Source of the DNA: Gammaproteobacteria bacterium
Lineage (GTDB): Bacteria > Pseudomonadota > Gammaproteobacteria > Pseudomonadales > Azotimanducaceae
DNA: 64,000 nt
Direction: 5' to 3'
Assembly: GCA_002708765.1 (NCBI GenBank)
Contig: PAPD01000013.1
Coordinates: 189,142 to 253,141 of the forward strand
Shown here one piece after another: positions 17,947 to 29,362 of this stretch. The notes beneath the pieces are model-generated. The model had not been told where the DNA came from, made no database searches, and was given only the letters and a program-made list of their open reading frames with translations. Numbering within the stretch: position 1 is the first letter of the stretch; each line of letters opens with the position of its first letter. The position numbers were made by a program, and so were the translations under genes.

Positions 17947-19044
17947 TCATGGCAGATGCTGCTTCATTAGGTAATCTGTGGACTGCATCTCTATTAACCT
18001 GCTGCGGGTTCGTTGGAACTCAAAGGTCAACTGTTGTCCTCGGTACAGATTTTCGATCGGGACCTCTGCAGAAATAATCAACTTTACATTGGTATCATAA
18101 AATTCGTCTATAAGGCTGATAAAACGTCTTGCCTGATCGTCCTGCTCAGCTGCTAGTGAAGGCACATTACTTAGAATTATGGTCTGATAAATCTTAGCTA
18201 ACTCGATATAATCATTCTGACTGCGAGCACCCTTGCAAAGCACAGAAAAATCAAACCAAGCTATATCGTTACCTATTTCTTTTGCCACAATTTTTCGTCC
18301 ATTTATTATTATCTCGGGGCTTTTCTGATGATTCCCCATACAGATTTTTTCAAAAGCCGTTTCTAAAGCATTATTACTTTCTTTATTCAAAGGATGGTGA
18401 TAAACACCAGCATTCTCCAGCGCCCTCAATCGATAATCAACATCGTTGGCTAACTCATGTACCTTGGTAGAATTCTCTATTAATTCTATGGCCGGCAGAA
18501 ATTTTCTTCGTTGCAATCCATTTTCGTATAAATGACTAGGAGGAACATTGGAAGTTGCCACTAGGATCATGCCCAGATTAATCATTTCGTCCAATAATCC
18601 ACCAAGTAGCATCGCATCACCTATATCGGTCACGTAAAACTCATCGAAACACAATATCAACGCCTTCTCACGAAATTGAGAAGCGACTAACTTAAGTGGA
18701 TTAGAGCTTCCTTGAAGATTTGCGAGCCGAGCATGGACTTCTTTCATGAATCGATGAAAATGAAGTCGGACTTTTTCTTCAAAAGGCAGAGACTCAAAGA
18801 AAATGTCCATCAGCAAGGTCTTGCCGCGGCCAACACCACCCCACAAATAAAGTCCTTTGGGAACCTCAATATCTTTCTTTTTAAACAAGAACCTCAGAAA
18901 AAAATTTTTACTGTTTGGGAGTTTCTCCATTACGGATTCAAAAAGAGATTGAAGAATCATTATCACCTTAAGCTGTTCAGCATCGGAGTGGAAACGGCCT
19001 TCCTTTAAACCTGCTTGATAAATCTCAAGCGGACCCAAGGACAC
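17947..19044 (-). CDS. zapE: Cell division ATPase ZapE (AFG1-like)
   Basis: A 365-residue AFG1-family P-loop ATPase. Walker A is WGGVGRGKTLLMD near residue 67, Walker B is ILCFDEFYVTD, and the sensor region reads LVATSNVPP followed by LQRRKFLPAIELI. In E. coli ZapE associates with the Z-ring under low oxygen; the mitochondrial homologue acts in protein quality control. The start is GTG, with GGAG eight bases upstream, three bases past the hisD stop. Confidence 0.94.
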   Translation of the reverse strand: MSLGPLEIYQAGLKEGRFHSDAEQLKVIMILQSLFESVMEKLPNSKNFFLRFLFKKKDIEVPKGLYLWGGVGRGKTLLMDIFFESLPFEEKVRLHFHRFMKEVHARLANLQGSSNPLKLVASQFREKALILCFDEFYVTDIGDAMLLGGLLDEMINLGMILVATSNVPPSHLYENGLQRRKFLPAIELIENSTKVHELANDVDYRLRALENAGVYHHPLNKESNNALETAFEKICMGNHQKSPEIIINGRKIVAKEIGNDIAWFDFSVLCKGARSQNDYIELAKIYQTIILSNVPSLAAEQDDQARRFISLIDEFYDTNVKLIISAEVPIENLYRGQQLTFEFQRTRSRLIEMQSTDYLMKQHLP

Positions 19045-19046
19045 GT

Positions 19047-20357
19047 CTATTTCTCCACCCTCAAGCTTGCTGAACTTGAGTGAGAATGCAGTCCTTCAAC
19101 TAACGCTAATACGGACGCTATTCGATTGAGCTCTATAGAACCTTCATCGGAGCATTTCACAACGGATGTCCGAGTCTGAAAATCATAGACTCCCAAAGGG
19201 GAAGCAAACCTTGCCGAACCATTCGTCGGCAACACGTGGCTGGGACCGGCAATATAATCACCAACGGCTTCGGTTGATCTGGCCCCCACGAAAACGGCAC
19301 CAACATTCCTGATTCTATTAACGTAAGATGAAGCATTACGTATGGAGAGTTGGAGATGCTCTGGGGAAATTGAGTTAACTACAACAAAAGCCTCATCCAA
19401 ATTGCGAACTTTTATTAACGCTCCTCTATTTTGGATCGCCTCTTTTATAATATTCTTTCTTTTTTCCTCTCTCATCATAACCGGCAACATTTCATGCACT
19501 CTATCAAGAACACCCTGATTTGCTGATATAACAATGGCCTGAGCAAGCTCATCATGCTCGGCTTGGGCGAACATATCCTGAACTACCCACCTGGGGTCTA
19601 CGGTATCGTCGGCTACAATAACAACCTCCGATGGTCCGGCAATCATATCAATGCCCACTTTGCCAAACACTAGCTCCTTTGCCTTTGCGACATAGATACT
19701 TCCAGGTCCCACGATCTTATCTACCCTCGGGACCGAGTCAGTCCCAAAAGCCAGCGCAGCGACCGCCTGCGCACCGCCAATTGTAAAAACATGATCCACG
19801 CCACACATATGAGCAGCAGCAAGTACCGTTTTATTAGATAAACCTTCTGGTGAGGGCACACAGAGTACAATTTCTTTAACCCCCGCTACTCGGGCAGGAA
19901 TCGCTGTCATAATTACGGTGGAAGGATAGGCTGCTTTCCCACCCGGAACATATATCCCTACTCGCTCCATTCCCCGAACTTGTTGCCCCAGGACATTACC
20001 TTTTTCGTCCTCATACGACCAATCACTTCCAGAACCAAGTGCTATTAACTGTTTCTCATGGTAAGTCTTAACTCTATCCAATGAACATTGAAGTGCCTCT
20101 CTTACATTTTCTTCTAGGTCAAGGTAAGCATCTTCAAGTGCTCGCTTATCAAGACTCAAGGCCTCTGCTTTTTCTAGGTAACGCCGATCATACAAATTAG
20201 TGTATTCAACAAGCTTAGTGTCTCCTAACGCCCTTACGTCATCCAGAATCTTTTTTACCTGGGATGAAACCTCCTCCAGATTCTTTTCTGCTATATCATT
20301 TAAAGCTTTTAAATCTTCAACGAAATTTTTTTCTCGGGAGTCTAAGTATAGAATCAT
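19047..20357 (-). CDS. hisD: Histidinol dehydrogenase HisD
   Basis: Catalyses the last two oxidations of histidine synthesis, from L-histidinol to L-histidine, with NAD and zinc. A 436-residue protein with GIYVPGGKAAYPS, the zinc/NAD region DMIAGPSEVVIVADD and the catalytic segment AQAEHDELAQAI, plus SPEHLQL. The start overlaps the hisG stop by four bases. The murA-hisG-hisD order is familiar from Pseudomonas; no hisC follows here. Confidence 0.97.
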   Translation of the reverse strand: MILYLDSREKNFVEDLKALNDIAEKNLEEVSSQVKKILDDVRALGDTKLVEYTNLYDRRYLEKAEALSLDKRALEDAYLDLEENVREALQCSLDRVKTYHEKQLIALGSGSDWSYEDEKGNVLGQQVRGMERVGIYVPGGKAAYPSTVIMTAIPARVAGVKEIVLCVPSPEGLSNKTVLAAAHMCGVDHVFTIGGAQAVAALAFGTDSVPRVDKIVGPGSIYVAKAKELVFGKVGIDMIAGPSEVVIVADDTVDPRWVVQDMFAQAEHDELAQAIVISANQGVLDRVHEMLPVMMREEKRKNIIKEAIQNRGALIKVRNLDEAFVVVNSISPEHLQLSIRNASSYVNRIRNVGAVFVGARSTEAVGDYIAGPSHVLPTNGSARFASPLGVYDFQTRTSVVKCSDEGSIELNRIASVLALVEGLHSHSSSASLRVEK

Positions 20358-20980
20358 GCGAGACTTCCGAGATCATCGATGAACAATTTCATGGCAGTAA
20401 ATTTTGTCTTGTATGAAGACTCGTTGACTATCAATTTAGTACTAATCCTCGTTATCTCCTCTAGTGGGATCAATCCATTAGCAGTTAAAGTCGCTCCCGT
20501 TTGCACGATATCTACGATCCTATGCGCTAAACCCATTACCGGAGCTAACTCCATTGCACCGTAGAGCTTTATGATGTCAACCTGTTGCCCCTTCGCTGCA
20601 AAATAACGTCTAGATGTATTAGTAAATTTAGTCGCTATTCTCAGACGACCAGAAGATTCTGTTTCATTTTTTAGTCCTGCTACCATTAATCTACATTTCC
20701 CAATTCCTAAATCTAGAGGCTCGTAATAGCTGTCGCTCTCATGCTCCAAAAGAATATCTTTGCCTACCATTCCCAAATCTGCGATTCCATATTGCACATA
20801 CGTCGCAACATCTGAACCTCTGAGAACTATAACTGACAACTCTTTTCGATTGGTCTCAAAAACTAGCTTCCTAGATCGCAACGGGTCTTCTATCGGATAA
20901 ATGTTGATTTGGCCGAGCAAATCAAGCTCCTCCTGAAGCAATCTTCCTTTTGACAAAGCTAACAATATTTTCGTTTCCAT
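20354..20980 (-). CDS. hisG: ATP phosphoribosyltransferase HisG (short form)
   Basis: First enzyme of histidine synthesis, joining ATP and PRPP. At 208 residues this is the short HisG form, which lacks the C-terminal regulatory domain and in known cases needs the HisRS-like partner HisZ; no hisZ is visible in this window. Motifs LALSKGRLLQEEL, GSDVATYVQYGIADLGMVGKD (in two parts) and DIVQTGATLTANGL are clear. It begins four bases after murA ends. Confidence 0.96.
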   Translation of the reverse strand: METKILLALSKGRLLQEELDLLGQINIYPIEDPLRSRKLVFETNRKELSVIVLRGSDVATYVQYGIADLGMVGKDILLEHESDSYYEPLDLGIGKCRLMVAGLKNETESSGRLRIATKFTNTSRRYFAAKGQQVDIIKLYGAMELAPVMGLAHRIVDIVQTGATLTANGLIPLEEITRISTKLIVNESSYKTKFTAMKLFIDDLGSLA

Positions 20981-20984
20981 TGCA

Positions 20985-22489
<1,505 letters not shown>

Positions 22490-22550
22490 GCTTTAGGGGT
22501 AATTATCATTAAATCAAACGAGAGCATACTAACACGCAACAGCTTCTTTC

Positions 22551-22838
22551 CTATAATGCAAAACAAATGAACTCTTCCAGTCCTGACAACCTAATCATTT
22601 CATAAATCTTTTCTGGGCAATCATGAAAAACCACGTTAGCGTTCAATTCCTTTTCTTTTCTTTTAATATGAATAATTAAAGCTAAAGTCGACGAACCACT
22701 TGGAATAAGAGCTTCCATCTTTATTGACACATTATCATTTAAAACCAAAAGACTATCGATCTCGTCGCAATATACAGATAGGTTTTCTAGATCGACTTTC
22801 CCTATCAAATCTATCTCGTTGCCCACTCTGTTAATCAT
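22551..22838 (-). CDS. mlaB: MlaB, STAS-domain subunit of the Mla lipid transporter
   Basis: A small STAS-domain protein that binds MlaF in the cytoplasm and stabilises the MlaFEDB complex. The segment PSGSSTLALIIHIKR corresponds to the conserved loop and helix of the family. I start it at ATG 22838; a TTG at 22850 would add four residues and increase the overlap with mlaC. The sequence is weakly conserved and the call relies partly on position after mlaC. Confidence 0.85.
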   Translation of the reverse strand: MINRVGNEIDLIGKVDLENLSVYCDEIDSLLVLNDNVSIKMEALIPSGSSTLALIIHIKRKEKELNANVVFHDCPEKIYEMIRLSGLEEFICFAL

Positions 22839-23442
22839 TGGGGGGTTCAAACTCCCACTGTTCTATTACCCTATCAATATCGCCCTTATTAGAACGGAAA
22901 CTTGAGTTAAATTGAGAGCGATATTGTAGTCCCAAATTAATTCCGTTAATTACTAAATTTCTCAACAACCATCGGCTATCTAAGGATATTAAAGAATATT
23001 GCACGGGGTAAACTTTTCCACTATTCGTTTCTAATTCAACATGGACTATTGCTCTATCGGTTCTTTTTCCTGACTCGGACGATTTTATAGAAATGCTATC
23101 ACTATCCAGTTCGAGAAGAGCTTTACTATAGGAAACTGCCAAAGCTCCTTTAAATTTCTCGACAAAAGCCAATCTCTGACTAGCCGTTGCGAGACGGTAA
23201 TATTTGGCCATTACTCCCTTAGCAAAACCTTGGAAATCAACATGGGGTTGAAGTACTTTGGTAACCGCTAAATGGAATTCAACAGGATCTTTTTCAAGAA
23301 GGTATTTCTTAGCTTTTGCTTCTTTCAAGAGGATCATAGTGGCTTTTCTTACACTTTCTTCTGGAGACATCTCAGGTTGCTCAGCCAAACAGACAAAGGA
23401 CAACGACGAAATTAGAAAATATCCGATAATAGACCGACGCAC
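22831..23442 (-). CDS. mlaC: MlaC, periplasmic phospholipid-binding protein
   Basis: Shuttles phospholipid between the MlaA site in the outer membrane and MlaFEDB in the inner membrane. A signal peptide covers about residues 1-20; the mature part carries the Tol-Ttg2 family pattern VDFQGFAKGVMAKYYR and ends in a conserved QYRSQFNS segment. Length 203 is typical. The start is GTG at 23442 with GGAG five bases upstream. Confidence 0.93.
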   Translation of the reverse strand: MRRSIIGYFLISSLSFVCLAEQPEMSPEESVRKATMILLKEAKAKKYLLEKDPVEFHLAVTKVLQPHVDFQGFAKGVMAKYYRLATASQRLAFVEKFKGALAVSYSKALLELDSDSISIKSSESGKRTDRAIVHVELETNSGKVYPVQYSLISLDSRWLLRNLVINGINLGLQYRSQFNSSFRSNKGDIDRVIEQWEFEPPND

Positions 23443-23450
23443 TTTATCTC

Positions 23451-23903
23451 CTAAAATTGGTCGAGAAGGAATTTGCCAATCAAATCTTCCAATATGACGG
23501 CAGACTGAGTATCAAAAATCTCATCGCCACTCATTAAAACCTCATCTTCGGCACCGAGACTAATGCTGACATATTTCGAGCCCAGAAGGCCTTCGGTCAA
23601 GATGGAAGCTGTGGAGTCGATAGGAATACTATCTATATAAGAGTCGATTTCAATTGTTACTCTTGCATTCAGAGTTTCTTCACTATATGCGACTGATGTA
23701 ACCTGGCCAACCGCTACTCCAGATATAGCCACCTTTGACCTCTCCGATAATCCTCCAACCTCCTCAAAATAACAATACAAAGGGTAACTATCGCTAGCGC
23801 TCTTTAAACTAAACCCGCTAACCCTTATGGCTAAAACAGCCAAAGAAAATATCGACGCAAGTAAAAAACATCCAACTAAAATTTCCACTTTCCTTGATTG
23901 CAC
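23451..23903 (-). CDS. mlaD: MlaD, MCE-domain subunit of the Mla transporter
   Basis: A 150-residue protein with an N-terminal membrane anchor (residues 8-26) and one MCE domain, which forms a hexameric ring on the periplasmic side of the complex. Visible motifs are FEEVGGLSERSKVAISGVAVGQV (in parts) and the C-terminal SAVILEDLIGKFL, matching the family's VLEDLIGQFL. It is slightly shorter than the E. coli protein (183) because the tail after this motif is missing. Confidence 0.94.
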   Translation of the reverse strand: MQSRKVEILVGCFLLASIFSLAVLAIRVSGFSLKSASDSYPLYCYFEEVGGLSERSKVAISGVAVGQVTSVAYSEETLNARVTIEIDSYIDSIPIDSTASILTEGLLGSKYVSISLGAEDEVLMSGDEIFDTQSAVILEDLIGKFLLDQF

Positions 23904-23912
23904 ATGCCGCTC

Positions 23913-24689
23913 CTATAATTGAAACATCATTAAAGTAAGGAAAAAATCTAATACCAAAACCCAAACACTTGAAAAAACCACTGTATTTGTAGTTGCCTTC
24001 GAAATACCTTCACTAGTCGGAAGTGAATCATAACCTTGAAAGAGCGCAATCCAAATAACTACGAATCCAAAAACTACCGATTTCACAATTCCTTTCAGAA
24101 CATGGTCAAAAAAATCCACTCCTTCTTCCATAACTGACCAAAAAGAACCCCCGTAAACTCCAAGCCAATCAACCGCTACCAGTGAAGCACCCCAAATCCC
24201 GACAACACTAAACATTAGAGCTAAAAGAGGCAAAGCAATAAAACCACCCCAAAACCTAGGGGCAAATATGCGTCTAAGCGGATCGACTCCCATCATCTCC
24301 ATACTCGCTATTTGCTCAGTTGCCTTCATCAAACCAATTTCTGCAGTAATCGCCGATCCTGCCCTGCCCGCAAAGAGCAAAGCAGAAACAACTGGTCCAA
24401 TCTCCATTACAAGAACTAGAGCCACCCCCAAACCTAGAGCAGATTCCGAACCCACTCTGGCCAGTTGAGCGTATCCTTGCAAGGCCAGCACTGCACCAAT
24501 CGAAAAACCAGAGCAAACTATGATTAATACGGAGAGAACTCCTAGTTGATAAATCTGCCGAACTACCAGAGGTATATTTTTTAACTGCGGAGAGCCAGCT
24601 AAGGCGAAAAAAAGCATTCTAACCGCTCGCCCCAAAGAAGAGACCATTTGAAGCGCGAATCTTCCAAGTCTCCATGCCAAAATATTCAT
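23913..24689 (-). CDS. mlaE: MlaE, permease subunit of the Mla transporter
   Basis: A 258-residue inner-membrane permease with five or six hydrophobic segments. The family signatures GAVLALQGYAQL, ALLFAGRAGSAITAEIG and MKATEQIASMEMMGVDP are present in order. It forms the dimeric membrane core through which phospholipids pass. Ten bases separate it from mlaD. Confidence 0.96.
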   Translation of the reverse strand: MNILAWRLGRFALQMVSSLGRAVRMLFFALAGSPQLKNIPLVVRQIYQLGVLSVLIIVCSGFSIGAVLALQGYAQLARVGSESALGLGVALVLVMEIGPVVSALLFAGRAGSAITAEIGLMKATEQIASMEMMGVDPLRRIFAPRFWGGFIALPLLALMFSVVGIWGASLVAVDWLGVYGGSFWSVMEEGVDFFDHVLKGIVKSVVFGFVVIWIALFQGYDSLPTSEGISKATTNTVVFSSVWVLVLDFFLTLMMFQL

Positions 24690-24715
24690 TAATCATTTGC
24701 CTCGTAATTTTTTCA

Positions 24716-25522
24716 CTAATCAACGACAGAGCTGATCAAATCCGCCATATAATCGATAGCAGGATAATGAAAAGGCACTGGACCGTCCGGCAACCCATTC
24801 AAAAACTGTCTTAATCTTTTTGACTTATCATTCTTCAGTTCTGACGGAGTTCCATGTCCTATAATCTCTCCTTCTGAAAGCACGTAAAGATAATCGGCTA
24901 TAGTCAAAGTCTCCTCGATATCATGGGAGACAATTATGCTAGTCGTGTCATAAACCGCCCCAACATTTCTAATTAAATTAGAAATAACTCCCAACGCGAT
25001 GGGATCTAATCCGGTAAATGGCTCGTCATACATTATCAGATCTGGATCCAACGACATTGCTCGAGCTAGAGCCACTCTTCGTTGCATTCCTCCAGAAAGC
25101 TCTCTAGGAAAAAGATTAGCTGTCCCTCTCAAGCCCACGGCATTCAATTTTATTAGGACCAAATATCTGATTAATTCGGAATTCAGATCAGTATGCTCTC
25201 TTAGAGGGAAAGCTACATTTTCAAAGACACTCAAATCGGAAAACAACGCGCCGCTTTGAAACAGCATTCCCATATTCTTTCGAAGTCCAAAGAGTTCCTT
25301 TCTGCTTAGGGTTGATAAATCTTGCCCATATACAAAAATTTTTCCACGGTCCGGATGTATCTGACCACCTATAAGCTTCAACAAAGTTGTTTTCCCCGTA
25401 CCACTAGGCCCCATTATCCCGATCGTCTTATTTACCGGAACTTCAATAGAAAGATCATGAAACACTGGCTTTCCGTTATAGCTATACGAAACTTTATCGA
25501 AGATAACCAAAGCTTCGCTCAT
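24716..25522 (-). CDS. mlaF: MlaF, ATPase subunit of the Mla transporter
   Basis: A 268-residue ABC ATPase: Walker A GPSGTGKTTLLK near residue 40, signature RELSGGMQRRVALARA, Walker B DLIMYDEPFTGLDP and the H-loop VSHD. First gene of the mlaFEDCB operon. In E. coli the divergent neighbours yrbG, kdsD and kdsC separate it from lptC; here the upstream gene is lptC itself, 246 bases away and divergent. Confidence 0.96.
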   Translation of the reverse strand: MSEALVIFDKVSYSYNGKPVFHDLSIEVPVNKTIGIMGPSGTGKTTLLKLIGGQIHPDRGKIFVYGQDLSTLSRKELFGLRKNMGMLFQSGALFSDLSVFENVAFPLREHTDLNSELIRYLVLIKLNAVGLRGTANLFPRELSGGMQRRVALARAMSLDPDLIMYDEPFTGLDPIALGVISNLIRNVGAVYDTTSIIVSHDIEETLTIADYLYVLSEGEIIGHGTPSELKNDKSKRLRQFLNGLPDGPVPFHYPAIDYMADLISSVVD

Positions 25523-25768
25523 GATAAAAAACCTCTTCTCCAGATTAATGTTAGGAAAAAACTCTTAGTCCAAGGCGTCGCTTTGTCAACCGCCGACACG
25601 ACCAAATTTTGAGTGCTAACACTTCTCATCTCTAGCATAATATCGCCATACAATTTTTTTCCATCAAGCTACTCTTAGCCCCTCGATTACATAATTCACT
25701 ATAAAAAGATCAACAAGAACCATTTTACATGTCATACTAAAAATCTTCACGGCTCAGAAAACGATAAT

Positions 25769-26347
25769 TTGATTAATAGATTTTTGATAATAACCTCTCT
25801 TCTAATCATCGTTCCTGCATTGAGCATGAATTTCTTCACTGCGGATGATAAACCGGACTCTTTTAAACAAAAAAACGACTCGTCCGATTTCTATATGCAT
25901 AACGCTACCTTAAACAAGTTTAACGATCATGGGAAATTAGCCCACAAGTTGGAAGCCAAGAGTTTTTCCTACTACCCCGAAAAGAAACAAACAGATCTGA
26001 TCCAACCGTCGCTAAATATAACAGGCGAAAAAATCAATGTGCTCTGGGAAATCACTGCTAAAAAAGGGAAAATCACGTCAGGACGAAACGTTACGCAAGA
26101 AATAGTAGAATTTTGGGATAAGGTTTCCGCCACAACAAAAAATAATGGCCGAAAATTTACGAATGTTAAGACCGAAAAAATGATTGTATATCCCGAAAGG
26201 AGATATATAGAAACCTCCAGTAATGTCTATATAGATAATGAAATGGGACGAACTTCTGCCAGCGGCATGAAAGCCTTTTTGGATTCAGGGCACTATGTGT
26301 TCTACTCATCAGATAAACTAAGAGTTTCTACAATTTTTCTTCCGTAA
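25769..26347 (+). CDS. lptC: LptC, LPS transport bitopic protein
   Basis: A 192-residue protein with an N-terminal membrane anchor (about residues 4-20) and a periplasmic LptC-type beta-jellyroll, including FYMHNATLNKFNDHGKLAHKL (in parts) and the late GRTSASGMKAFLDSGHYVFYS. It takes LPS from LptB2FG and hands it to LptA. The start is TTG at 25769 with no strong ribosome-binding site. A TATAAA at 25700-25705 is a possible -10 element in the 246-base divergent gap to mlaF. Confidence 0.88.
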   Translation: MINRFLIITSLLIIVPALSMNFFTADDKPDSFKQKNDSSDFYMHNATLNKFNDHGKLAHKLEAKSFSYYPEKKQTDLIQPSLNITGEKINVLWEITAKKGKITSGRNVTQEIVEFWDKVSATTKNNGRKFTNVKTEKMIVYPERRYIETSSNVYIDNEMGRTSASGMKAFLDSGHYVFYSSDKLRVSTIFLP

Positions 26348-26389
26348 AGCCCTATGAGTTTAAATTATGCTTGAACCGGATATTATATT

Positions 26390-26896
26390 TTGAAGTTTCC
26401 TATATCATTTATAGCTTTTATAGCTTTTCTTGCATCGCCAATTGGAGTGGCGATCGAATCGGACCAAAAACAACCTATTCGGATTCAGGCAGATACCGCG
26501 GTAATCAAAGAAAACAAAGGAGTGTCGATTTATAAAGGAGATGTTCTTATTGTGCAGGGAACACTAGAAATCCGCGCTGACAACGTTGAAATAACGACAA
26601 TCAATGAGAATCTCTCAAAAATAGTAGCAAAGAGTACAAGCTTATCTGAAGGATTGGCTAAATATAAACAGAGACTAGATGAAAAAGAAGATATGGTTTT
26701 CGCCGAGGCCCAACAAATAAGCTATTTGGTCCAGGAAGGGTTACTGCATCTAAGCGGAAATGCTAAGTTAAAACAACGAAGCGATTTCTTTTCTGGTGAG
26801 CTCCTTTATTACGACATTAGACGAGGGATAGTAAATCTCGATTCTGGAGAAACTAAGGGAAGAGTCAATATGACTATTACCCCTAGGCAAAATTGA
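26390..26896 (+). CDS. lptA: LptA, periplasmic LPS bridge protein
   Basis: A 168-residue protein with a signal peptide ending near residue 22 and an OstA-like jellyroll: PIRIQADTAVIKENKGVSIYKGDVLIVQG (in parts) is the classical LptA start. LptA polymerises into the bridge that carries LPS across the periplasm to LptD. The initiator is TTG at 26390. It lies 42 bases downstream of lptC and six bases upstream of lptB. Confidence 0.93.
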   Translation: MKFPISFIAFIAFLASPIGVAIESDQKQPIRIQADTAVIKENKGVSIYKGDVLIVQGTLEIRADNVEITTINENLSKIVAKSTSLSEGLAKYKQRLDEKEDMVFAEAQQISYLVQEGLLHLSGNAKLKQRSDFFSGELLYYDIRRGIVNLDSGETKGRVNMTITPRQN

Positions 26897-26902
26897 TAAA
26901 AA

Positions 26903-27628
26903 ATGACAACACTTAAAGCAAAAAATCTTGTCAAGAACTACAGAGGTATATCTGCTGTAAAAGATATTTCTCTTGAAGTCTCTAGTGGAGAAGTGGTCGG
27001 TTTATTAGGTCCAAACGGTGCGGGAAAAACAACGTGCTTTTATATGATTGTAGGATCAATAAGACACGACAAAGGAGAAATATTCTTAGATAAAATGGAA
27101 ATCACTAGACTTGCCGTTCACGAAAGAGGCAGGGCTGGAATTGGTTACCTACCTCAAGAAGCTTCTATTTTTAGAAAACTAAGCGCACGAGATAATATCT
27201 TATCTATACTAGAACGAAGACCGGATTTAAATAAGAGAGAGCGAGAAGAAAAAGCGGTCGAATTGATAAACGACTTCAAGATAGGAAAGATCCAGGAAAA
27301 TATGGGTAGCCATTTATCAGGCGGTGAAAGAAGGCGAGTTGAAATAGCGAGAGCGCTCGCCACCAACCCAAAGTTTATTCTACTAGATGAGCCTTTTGCA
27401 GGAGTAGATCCGATATCTGTAGACGACATCAAAGAAATAATAACTACCTTATCAAGACGAAACATTGGAGTACTTATAACGGACCATAATGTGCGTGAAG
27501 CGCTGGATATTTGTCATAAAGCATATATAGTCAATGAAGGACAAATAATTGCGGAGGGGGACTCAGAGGTTATACTTAACAATAAAAGGGTTAGACAAGT
27601 ATATTTAGGAAGCAATTTTAGGATGTGA
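26903..27628 (+). CDS. lptB: LptB, LPS export ABC ATPase
   Basis: A 241-residue ABC ATPase energising LPS extraction with LptFG. Walker [15 protein letters not shown], the LptB-type [12 protein letters not shown] segment in the Q-loop, signature [16 protein letters not shown], Walker [14 protein letters not shown] and H-loop ITDHN are all present. Last lpt gene before rpoN, seven bases away. Confidence 0.97.
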   Translation: MTTLKAKNLVKNYRGISAVKDISLEVSSGEVVGLLGPNGAGKTTCFYMIVGSIRHDKGEIFLDKMEITRLAVHERGRAGIGYLPQEASIFRKLSARDNILSILERRPDLNKREREEKAVELINDFKIGKIQENMGSHLSGGERRRVEIARALATNPKFILLDEPFAGVDPISVDDIKEIITTLSRRNIGVLITDHNVREALDICHKAYIVNEGQIIAEGDSEVILNNKRVRQVYLGSNFRM

Positions 27629-27634
27629 TAACTA

Positions 27635-29182
27635 GTGGCTCTAAAACCTTCATTATCACTTAAGCTAGGACAGCAACTGCGAATGACACCGCAGCTGCAG
27701 CAGGCCATTCGTCTATTGCAACTTTCAAGCTCCGAACTCGAGCTAGAAATACAAGAAGCACTCGATTCTAATTTCATGTTAGAAAATTCTTATCCCGAGG
27801 AAGAAATAGAAGGTACAAATCCTCAAGATAATAATCAAAGAGAAAATTCGACAGAACTAAAAGAGAACAATGATGACTATTTAGAATCAAGCACCTCTGA
27901 AAACACTGACCTTCAAACTGATTACGACGACGAAACCTCTCTTTACTCCAAAGACAACATGTCCTTAGAAAACATTCCAGAAGACCTCCCTGTGGACACT
28001 TCATGGGACGATTATTATGGAGAAAGCAACTTTTCTAATGGTTCCTTTGTGTCAGAAGAAGACGGAAATTATCTAGAGACTCGGAATTCTTCTAGCGAAA
28101 CCATCCAATCTCACATGTCAGAGCAGATTAATTTAGTGAATCTTAGCGAGCAAGATCGATTCATATCGATTTCGATATTAGATGCCCTCGATGACGACGG
28201 AATGTTGCCTCTTGAGCTAGACGAAATTCTAGATACCTTGCCTCCAGACTGGGATGTCAGTATAGAAGAAGTTGAAGCAGTTCTGCATTTGATTCAACAT
28301 CTAGACCCTTTGGGAATAGGATCCAGAAACCTTGGAGAATACCTAACAATACAATTAAATGAACTGCCTTATGATACTCCCTGCAAAAAAACAGCTCTAA
28401 GTTTAGTAAGGGATTATCTGCCAGTCCTAGGTAATCGTGATTATGCACAACTTTCTCGTAAACTTCGAATAAATGACCGAGAATTGAGCACGGCAATATC
28501 ACTCATACAATCTCTTAAACCCCGGCCTGCAAGCGAACTTAATATCGGAAGGATAGAATATGTAGAACCCGATGTTATCGTTTCCAAAAAAAATTCTGGA
28601 TGGGCGGTTGAACTAAATTCAAAATCAGCTCCAAGAATACGAGTGAATAACAAATATTCCGCTCTAATAAACAAAGAGAAATCGTCTAAAGATATGTTAC
28701 AAATGAAGAGCCAACTCCAAGAGGCAAGATGGTTTATAAAATCGCTGCAACAAAGAAATGATACTCTATTACGAGTCGCGACTAAAATCGTTGAACACCA
28801 AAAAGACTTCCTGGAAAATGGCGAAAGTTCCATGAAACCACTGGTGTTGCATGACATCGCTGAAGCTGTCGAATTGCATGAATCCACGATAAGTAGAGTT
28901 ACCACCCAAAAATACATGCTGACTCCTTCCGGAGTTTTCGAGCTAAAGTATTTTTTCTCGTCACACGTTACTAACAACCTAGGAGGAGAAGTCTCTTCTA
29001 CAGCGATCAAAGCCGTAATAAAGCAACTAGTTTCTGAGGAGAACCCCCAAAAACCCTTAAGCGACAACAAAATTTGCAAACTTCTAGAACAACAAAATAT
29101 AACAGTGGCAAGACGAACAATAGCAAAGTATAGAGATATCTTAATGATACCGCCTTCAAATGAAAGGAAACAGCTATTCTAA
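27635..29182 (+). CDS. rpoN: RNA polymerase sigma-54 factor
   Basis: A 515-residue sigma-54. The glutamine-rich activator-contact region LKLGQQLRMTPQLQQAIRLLQ (in parts) opens the protein, an acidic linker of about residues 50-130 follows, then the core-binding domain and at the end the RpoN box ARRTIAKYRDILMIP that reads the -24 element. The start is GTG. In most relatives hpf, ptsN and rapZ follow; here they are absent and darP comes next. Confidence 0.97.
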   Translation: MALKPSLSLKLGQQLRMTPQLQQAIRLLQLSSSELELEIQEALDSNFMLENSYPEEEIEGTNPQDNNQRENSTELKENNDDYLESSTSENTDLQTDYDDETSLYSKDNMSLENIPEDLPVDTSWDDYYGESNFSNGSFVSEEDGNYLETRNSSSETIQSHMSEQINLVNLSEQDRFISISILDALDDDGMLPLELDEILDTLPPDWDVSIEEVEAVLHLIQHLDPLGIGSRNLGEYLTIQLNELPYDTPCKKTALSLVRDYLPVLGNRDYAQLSRKLRINDRELSTAISLIQSLKPRPASELNIGRIEYVEPDVIVSKKNSGWAVELNSKSAPRIRVNNKYSALINKEKSSKDMLQMKSQLQEARWFIKSLQQRNDTLLRVATKIVEHQKDFLENGESSMKPLVLHDIAEAVELHESTISRVTTQKYMLTPSGVFELKYFFSSHVTNNLGGEVSSTAIKAVIKQLVSEENPQKPLSDNKICKLLEQQNITVARRTIAKYRDILMIPPSNERKQLF

Positions 29183-29362
29183 AATACTGAACAAAAAATT
29201 ATTTGCAAAACCTCCTTCCCAATGAACAAAGCTATTATTCCAGTCTCCTTAGCAGGAGTCAGAAAAGATTTCGCACAATCAGGTCGAAGCAAGATGGTGG
29301 CAACTTAACGACGCTCTGTCTAAAATGATTTCCTTTCTTCTTCTGACCTCCATTTCCCATCT

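Noticed and set aside
25611..25619. GAGTGCTAA resembling one half of a CIRCE (HrcA) operator near mlaF
   Set aside because: The matching TTAGCACTC half at a nine-base distance is missing, and the neighbouring genes are not heat-shock chaperones.
28441..29079. 212-codon open frame antisense to rpoN
   Set aside because: It lies wholly within rpoN on the other strand, is rich in Ser/Cys/Phe as expected for a reversed coding sequence, and has no family motif or ribosome-binding site.
29222..29308. 28-codon frame between rpoN and darP
   Set aside because: No Shine-Dalgarno sequence upstream and no resemblance to hpf or another expected gene; too short to support.
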